DNA of 12,907 bases from CALMFT01 sp041674565 (GTDB lineage: Bacteria > Patescibacteriota > Gracilibacteria > Absconditabacterales > Absconditicoccaceae). The number at the start of each line of letters is the position of its first letter. Within the stretch, counting starts at the first letter, position 1. Below the pieces are notes generated by a model. That model did not search any database. It saw nothing but the letters and a program-made list of their open reading frames with translations, and was not told where the DNA came from. Made by a program: the position numbers and the translations under genes. The stretch is from NCBI GenBank assembly GCA_041674565.1, contig JBAYVQ010000016.1, positions 1-12,907 on the forward strand, written 5' to 3'. Of the stretch, positions 8,854 to 12,907 are shown one piece after another.

Positions 8854-9891
8854 ATGAAATACGGTTATAACTTTTATCAATCGCAGTTGCGGAAGGATGT
8901 AAATTCTTCTGTTTTTGCTAAACCCTGTTTTGAGGTACTATATGATAATGTCTCGTACCAAGTTATTTGTAAAGATAAGAAGATACTCTGAATAACTATC
9001 GTTTGGTACCAGGTGCTCGGCGTGCATGCGCAAATTGACGCTGCGTGGCTTGAATGAATGAAACAAGCAACCCTTACGCAAGCAAAATGATATTATAAAG
9101 ATAGACGTTTGTTGATTTCACTTTATATCCAGTTTGGTTTTACTACTCCACTGGCGTATTACGATGTTACAAACTATAAGATAACTCCCTTGAAACAAGA
9201 CCAGGAAGTTGCCTTTGCTGCTCAGATGCAGGCAGACATGTTATTATGATACGGTCTTGTGCCCTCTTCCAAGCATAATCTACCAGATGCTACTGTTGTC
9301 TTTGCTACTGGTTCTACCAAGGAGATGCTTTGGACAGATATTTCCAAAAACACAAAAGAGAAGATAAAAAAGGCAGAGCGTGAGTTAGCTAACAAGCTTA
9401 TTAGCTGCGATCTGACTTCTCATGTTTCAGATTATAACTCATTTTATGAATTATATGCACATACTGGCAAGAATAAAGGCTTTGGTGCAGTAGGGAAAAG
9501 ACAACGGAATAAGCTGACCGCTCATGCCTTAGAGCATTGATATGGCAAGCTGTTTGTGGTGAGATCGTGAGATCGCGTTGTAAGTGGTGCTTTTTGTATA
9601 GAAGATGAGGACGTCCTCATTTACCTTTACGGCGGTAATGATCGCAGTGTGGGCAACAAGGGATATAGTCAGCTTTTACATTGGCGTATAATGCAGTACG
9701 CTCATGAAAAGTGACTGAAACGATATGATATGCTTGGTGCTAGTAGGGCGTGATCCACTCAAGATCGACTCGCGCAAGTGACTCAATTTAAGATGTGATT
9801 TTGAGGATACAAAATGGAATATCTTGGTAGTTTTGACTTGATACTACATAGGGCAGCTACATGGATATATAGGTTAGTAGCTAGTAAGTAG
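8854..9891 (+). CDS. FemABX-family peptidoglycan cross-bridge aminoacyltransferase
   Basis: FemABX proteins use aminoacyl-tRNA to add amino acids to the peptide stem of lipid II, building peptidoglycan cross-bridges on the inner face of the membrane. The 345-aa length fits the family, which has two GNAT-like folds. Seen: WTDISKNTKEKIKKAE near residues 160-175 (family: kkkrr.IrKAek); NSFYELYAHTGKNKGFG; HGYGKLFVVRSGDRVVSGAFCI; VLIYLYGGNDRSVGNKGYSQLLHWRIMQYAHEKGLKRYDMLGA; and TQFKMGFGGYKMEYLGSFDLIL near the C-terminus (family: f..fK.gFgg....~G.~d). Many glycines of these motifs are TGA codons, for example both Gly-flanking positions in KMGFGGYK. ATG 8854 follows an in-frame TAG at 8848. A TATAGT lies at 8836-8841, so a very short leader is possible. 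There is no Shine-Dalgarno. The amino acid added cannot be read from the sequence. Confidence 0.85.
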
Positions 9892-9903
9892 CGATTACTT
9901 TCT

Positions 9904-11082
9904 TTATTCTTCCAATTGGATGAGAATAATATCTCATTTTTTTCATGCAATTTTTTTGTGTGTTGTGCCTCGATGTAACTCTAGAGTGCCAGGAGATTGA
10001 GTCCCTTCGCTGGTGATTTCTAATACGATCATGTCTCAGGTTAGTCTTGTATTGATCTCAATTTCATTTGCTCACAGTGCATATTCCTTCCCTTCCACTT
10101 CGATTTTATCCCCGTCGTCTTTGCCATAGTCGCGTACGATTATCATGCCATCTACAAGTTCTGATTTGTTGATATTCAGTCTTTGTCAGGAGAATATCTC
10201 TTGTGCTTTATCTATCTCTTCGACCTTCAATTTTTCTAAGGTGTCTGTAGGTATAGGAGTTGTTGTTGTGGGCGCGATCTGTTTCTTCTTAACTGGTTTT
10301 GGTATGGTCTTTCTTTTTGCAAGTTGATTCACTTTACTAATATCTCAAGTATGTATATTTCGTTTTTTACATTGCGATGGCGCTATAGTAATGATCTCCG
10401 CTTTCGGCTTATAAAAACCTAAACTCAATAATTCAGCTGAATCATAGCAACTTCCATTTTTTACTTGATTCCGCAAATATCTATAACCGCTTGGTTCAAT
10501 GCCTGGACGATATGCTACTACAGCGGGATACTTGTTGGTCAATTCGGTGTAGTATACTACAATCGATCAGTGTCTTTCTTGGCGTATCAGACCGTGTCGT
10601 ACCGTATGATCCCCTGCCCATTGTACTTTTCACTCTATATAATCCTTAAACCGGTAGTATAGCTTTTTCTCTTGCTCGTCAGTGATGCAGGGTTTCCCAG
10701 TTGGCAGTCATGCCTTGTCTACTTTTGTTGTTGCTTTTTGTCACAATGATTCTGTTTTATGGAAAAGATTATAAAGAGTGAGTGAGTCCCTATAAAGAAT
10801 GTGCGTATTGCTTCATTCGAGCGCTAGCGTGGCTCAATGTTTCTTGGCGATAACTGCGAGTTGGTATGTGATCTCTTCTTTTGTAGTACTATCTGTTACT
10901 ATTAGCTCTTTGCTGCCTATTTTATAAGTTGGCGCTATTTTGAGGATTTGATTTTGACCCTGTGCTTGTGCTGTAGTTGTAGGACACATTATGCTGAACA
11001 ACAAGCCAGTATATACCGCTGTGATGAGTTTATATAGCTCATTTGATTTATTTGCACACAATCTGCGAGAGTATTCTTTCAT
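9904..11082 (-). CDS. Exported protein of unknown function, 392 aa
   Basis: I do not recognise the family. The N-terminus is a signal peptide: basic residues 2-18, a hydrophobic core around 18-33 and a likely cleavage after TTTAQA (about residue 40). Residues 45-250 form a folded region with four Cys and stretches such as VQWAGDHTVRHG and PGIEPSGYRYLR. A Lys/Pro/Thr-rich linker follows (about 255-282: KPVKKKQIAPTTTTPIPT). The last 90 residues look all-beta, with VRDYGKDDGDKIEVEG, then LTGDMIVLEITSEGTQSPGTLELHR. This resembles the DGD-containing beta-sandwich modules (DGD...nG, then L..G.N.i...A.neG..sPnT) found at the ends of some secreted bacterial proteins; the match is from memory. Numerous TGAs are read as Gly. 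It has a good promoter 28-55 bp upstream of the ATG. It converges on the FemABX gene with a 12-bp gap. Confidence 0.75.
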
Positions 11083-11109
11083 GACAAAAACATATATAAA
11101 GTGTTATGC

Positions 11110-11137
11110 CTTATAAACATTATAAAGTATATGTCAA
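11110..11137 (-). promoter_or_regulatory. Promoter for the exported-protein gene
   Basis: On the minus strand TTGACA (11132-11137) and TATAAG (11110-11115) are 16 bp apart, matching 6/6 and 5/6 of the consensus. Transcription would start near 11103, giving a leader of about 20 nt to ATG 11082. It lies in the 71-bp gap after the gene 11154-11912, so the exported-protein gene can be transcribed on its own. Confidence 0.55.
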
Positions 11138-11153
11138 TATATAGTATTGATAT

Positions 11154-11912
11154 TTATATTGTTTCACGTTTGCCTGTGATACTTTTAAAGGGATAGCGTT
11201 CTATCTCCTCCATAAGCACTAATAGGGCTTTCCTTCATTTGATATGCTGGCGTAGCTCATCGGTTTGTGCTCGTTCTGACATGTACTGCGTGGGGTCCTT
11301 TGACCATTCTTTGTAGTATTCATACGGATCAGTGTTTGTTCATCACTGATGTATGATAGATTTCCTTATGATAGCCATATCATCATGCAGTTCTTTTAGA
11401 TTATCATGATAGATGTAGTGGATGAGATTGAGTAACTCTTTCATAAAAATACTGTGTGTATCTGAAAACTTTCCTATCGTATCATCAAGACGATTGAGGA
11501 CGAAATAATCGTGTCTCATTTTTTTGGAGAATCATATATTCTCTTTGTTCTTGCATAAAGTGTCATGGAGGCACTTCAATCTGGTTACTTTTTGAGTTAT
11601 GATTTGCTTGTCCAAAGAAGACATATATCTTATTGCTTCACTTCAGTTCTTGCTATCGTTCATGCCTCGTAAGAGGTGTTTTTTGCTTACCTGCAAAGTA
11701 TAGCCTTCCTTTCACGGCTCTTGCAACAGAAAGTATGCTCAGACATCTACGATGCCTTCTGGTAATTCAGCGATTGCTTTTCTGGCTCAGCCTATTTGCT
11801 CTATTCAGTCGAGCCCTTTGGCAATCATTTGGGTGAAAAATCCTATTGTTTGGGCTATTGCCGTTTCCATATGATCGGCAGCGCTTTTCCCTCAGGGACC
11901 AGGGCTTTCCAT
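11154..11912 (-). CDS. Hypothetical protein, 252 aa
   Basis: I do not recognise this protein. It is an open frame only if TGA is Gly; in the standard code it shatters into pieces, so ordinary gene callers would miss it. ATG 11912 is the first start after an in-frame TAA at 11934-11936; a second ATG at 11870 (residue 15) is possible. The N-terminal 70 residues are Gly/Ala/Ile-rich and amphipathic (AIAQTIGFFTQMIAKGLDGIEQIGGARKAIAELPEG, residues 18-53, split here only as a region), with no clear signal peptide. The rest is charged and probably helical, with HDYFVLNRLDDTIGKFSDTH and the segment near residues 165-190 rich in His and Leu. It lies upstream of the exported-protein gene on the same strand, 71 bp apart, but that gene has its own promoter. 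Function unknown. Confidence 0.65.
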
Positions 11913-12044
11913 TAGGTTTCTTGACGAGTAAATTTATAGCCAATGAGTGTTTTTACCGTATAGTATTTGTTTTGTCATTATCAATCCAAATTTCGTTGTA
12001 TCGAGGGAAAATAAAATTATGTATTACGCTGCTATCAGCTTATT

Positions 12045-12050
12045 TATAAT
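12045..12050 (+). promoter_or_regulatory. Candidate -10 element for ybaB
   Basis: A perfect TATAAT lies 16 bp before ATG 12067, in the 154-bp gap between divergent genes. I see no good -35 at 16-18 bp spacing. Transcription would start around 12057, giving a leader of about 10 nt. Nothing else is evident in this gap. Confidence 0.3.
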
Positions 12051-12066
12051 TTTGTGTTTAATTGTC

Positions 12067-12414
12067 ATGTCTATGTTTGATCAAATGGGGCAAATGAAAC
12101 AGCTCTACGATAAGTACAAAAAACTTCAAGATGCTTTAAAAAACTTGATAATCAGATCCAGAGAAGATGGTATCCTTATCGATATGTCGTGAGAGATGGA
12201 TATCACTGATGTAAAAGTAGAAGATGAGACACTATTATCTGTCGAGAACAAAGAAAAACTAGAAAATGCTTTCATGTCTGCTTACAAAAAGGCAAAAACT
12301 AAGGCTCAGCAAGTCGCTATGGAAAAAACAAAAGAAATACTTGGTTTTGACCCAAATGATATGTTGGGCGGTATGATGGGTGGCGGTATGCCAAAGATTC
12401 CAGGATTGACATAA
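12067..12414 (+). CDS. ybaB: YbaB/EbfC-family nucleoid-associated protein
   Basis: YbaB/EbfC proteins are small dimeric DNA-binding proteins of the nucleoid. The 115-aa product has the family layout: an N-terminal Met/Gln/Lys helix (MFDQMGQMKQLYDKYKKLQ, about residues 3-21), a short beta section with a TGA-coded Gly at 42 (IDMSGEMDITDVKVED), then a long helix (ENKEKLENAFMSAYKKAKTKAQQ) and a Gly/Met/Pro-rich tail (MLGGMMGGGMPKIPG), as in the family's ending. ATG 12067 is chosen because it gives the usual start; an in-frame ATG at 12019 would add a hydrophobic stretch that family members lack. There is no Shine-Dalgarno. In many bacteria ybaB sits beside recR or dnaX; neither is visible here, where it is followed by a small unknown gene and rlmH. 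Confidence 0.88.
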
Positions 12415-12436
12415 TAAGTAATTTATTTTCTGAGCA

Positions 12437-12697
12437 ATGAAGCGATGAGTAATACAAACTGAGGGATGGTCATTTAATGACCGAAAGAATAACGTAGAAA
12501 AGCATCTGGGTAATTGAAAACATCCAGATACGTGTAAAAACTTATTGATAATCTGAGATACTCTATTTGGTCCAGCAAACTTAGATAGGGATACGCTTGT
12601 GCTTGCTGAAACCCTCAAACGCGAATTGACCAAGGTTTTTTGTGAGGCACTCAAACCCAATGTCGAACATAAACTCATGAATAATCTACATGAATAG
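12437..12697 (+). CDS. Hypothetical small protein, 86 aa
   Basis: I do not recognise this protein. It starts 22 bp after ybaB and ends 30 bp before rlmH on the same strand, so the three are likely co-transcribed. Three TGAs are read as Gly (residues 4, 28 and 42); under the standard code nothing of it would be called. Visible features: GWSFNDRKNNVEKHLGNGKH in the first third, LLIIGDTLFGPANLD in the middle, and a charged helix with TLKRELTKVFCEALKPNVEHKL towards the end. It has two Cys, and no signal peptide or membrane segment. A 15-bp palindrome (GGTCAT-TTA-ATGACC, 12468-12482) lies near its 5' end. The reading frame is supported by context and by the protein-like composition, but its short length leaves some doubt. 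Confidence 0.55.
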
Positions 12698-12727
12698 TGC
12701 ATTGTTTTTATTTGGTAGGACTATCTG

Positions 12728-12907
12728 ATGATTTTGGTGTGGTGTATATCAGATGGAGACAAACACTTTGTGCATGCCATAGATGAGTACTCCAAAAGGC
12801 TGGGTAAAATGATTCAGATTATCAATCATAAACCAAGTAAAAAAGATACGATAGCTCAGATTGTGCAAGAAGATACGAGTTATATTATTGATAAGCTGAA
12901 AAACGCA
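12728..12907 (+). CDS. rlmH: 23S rRNA pseudouridine-1915 N3-methyltransferase RlmH, N-terminal part, 3' end outside window
   Basis: RlmH is a SPOUT-class methyltransferase that methylates pseudouridine 1915 in helix 69 of 23S rRNA, using S-adenosylmethionine. Sixty codons are present before the window ends; the family is about 155 aa, and the SAM-binding knot lies in the missing part. Seen: a hydrophobic start (MILVWCIS), HAIDEYSKRLGKMIQIINHKPSKK (the family's i.eY.kRl....ieI...k) and the following helix with a QEDTSYIIDKL segment (family: i..Eg..il..l). ATG 12728 is the only reasonable start, as an in-frame TAG lies at 12716. A TAGGA about 8 bp upstream is a weak ribosome binding site. No TGA occurs in the visible part. 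Assignment rests on the N-terminal third only. Confidence 0.75.
   Translation, partial: MILVWCISDGDKHFVHAIDEYSKRLGKMIQIINHKPSKKDTIAQIVQEDTSYIIDKLKNA

Noticed and set aside
11633..12049. Two plus-strand open frames of 67 codons with hydrophobic products
   Set aside because: They are mostly antisense to the 252-aa minus-strand gene, which runs unbroken through the region under table 25. The part past 11934 is in the AT-rich gap before ybaB and has no family resemblance.
12019..12066. An upstream ATG extending YbaB with a hydrophobic segment
   Set aside because: YbaB/EbfC proteins are cytoplasmic and start near the ATG at 12067; the added 16 residues look like translated AT-rich promoter DNA.
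12468..12482. Perfect palindrome GGTCAT-TTA-ATGACC as a terminator or attenuator
   Set aside because: It lies inside a probable coding frame and is not followed by a T-run; a regulatory hairpin cannot be supported from sequence alone.
12259..12702. A 147-codon minus-strand open frame opposite ybaB and the small gene
   Set aside because: It lies antisense to ybaB, which is clearly coding, and to the small downstream gene. The product is Ser/Leu/Phe/His-rich and looks like the reverse of coding sequence; no family resemblance.
1..12907. Pseudogene decay as an explanation for the many TGA interruptions
   Set aside because: Interruptions are only TGA, never TAA or TAG, no frameshifts are needed, and TGAs sit on conserved glycines; a reassigned code explains all of this.

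Overview
The window is bacterial DNA that reads UGA as glycine (translation table 25). This code is known from Candidatus Absconditabacteria (SR1) and Candidatus Gracilibacteria, both in the Patescibacteria/CPR radiation. With the standard code nearly every gene breaks into short pieces at TGA. With TGA read as Gly, the pieces join into 13 ordinary genes, all 11 complete ends plus the rpoC end fall on TAA or TAG, and the TGAs land on invariant glycines. I cannot decide between SR1 and Gracilibacteria from this window.

Layout, left to right. (1) 1-1965, plus: the C-terminal 654 codons of rpoC (RNA polymerase beta'). (2) 2017-4645, plus: an exported trypsin-fold serine protease, then the membrane metalloprotease HtpX; together they suggest envelope protein quality control. 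(3) 4662-5870, plus: a UvrC cut down to its UVR and RNase H-like nuclease core. (4) 5908-6744, plus: an unrecognised soluble protein. (5) 6719-7831, minus: a compact protein resembling the nucleotide-binding and phosphohistidine domains of PEP synthase/PPDK, overlapping gene 4 tail to tail by 26 bp. (6) 7978-8388, plus and divergent from 5: a small membrane protein made of two similar halves with a His/Cys-rich tail. (7) 8454-8825, plus: an RRM RNA-binding protein. (8) 8854-9891, plus: a FemABX-type peptidoglycan cross-bridge transferase. (9) 9904-11082, minus: an exported protein of unknown function. (10) 11154-11912, minus: an unrecognised protein. (11) 12067-12414, plus: YbaB/EbfC nucleoid protein, followed by a small unknown gene (12437-12697) and the first 60 codons of rlmH (12728 to the window end).

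Most of the known genes are core cell machinery: transcription, repair, rRNA modification, nucleoid and envelope. I see no mobile element, CRISPR array, tRNA or rRNA. No gap between genes exceeds about 155 bp. Good promoter matches (TTGACA with 16-bp spacing) lie before the two minus-strand genes 5 and 9. Almost no gene has a Shine-Dalgarno sequence. I did not find a clear new multi-gene system. The most notable items are the recoding itself, the reduced UvrC, an altered RpoC trigger loop, the compact PEP-synthase-like protein and the duplicated membrane protein.
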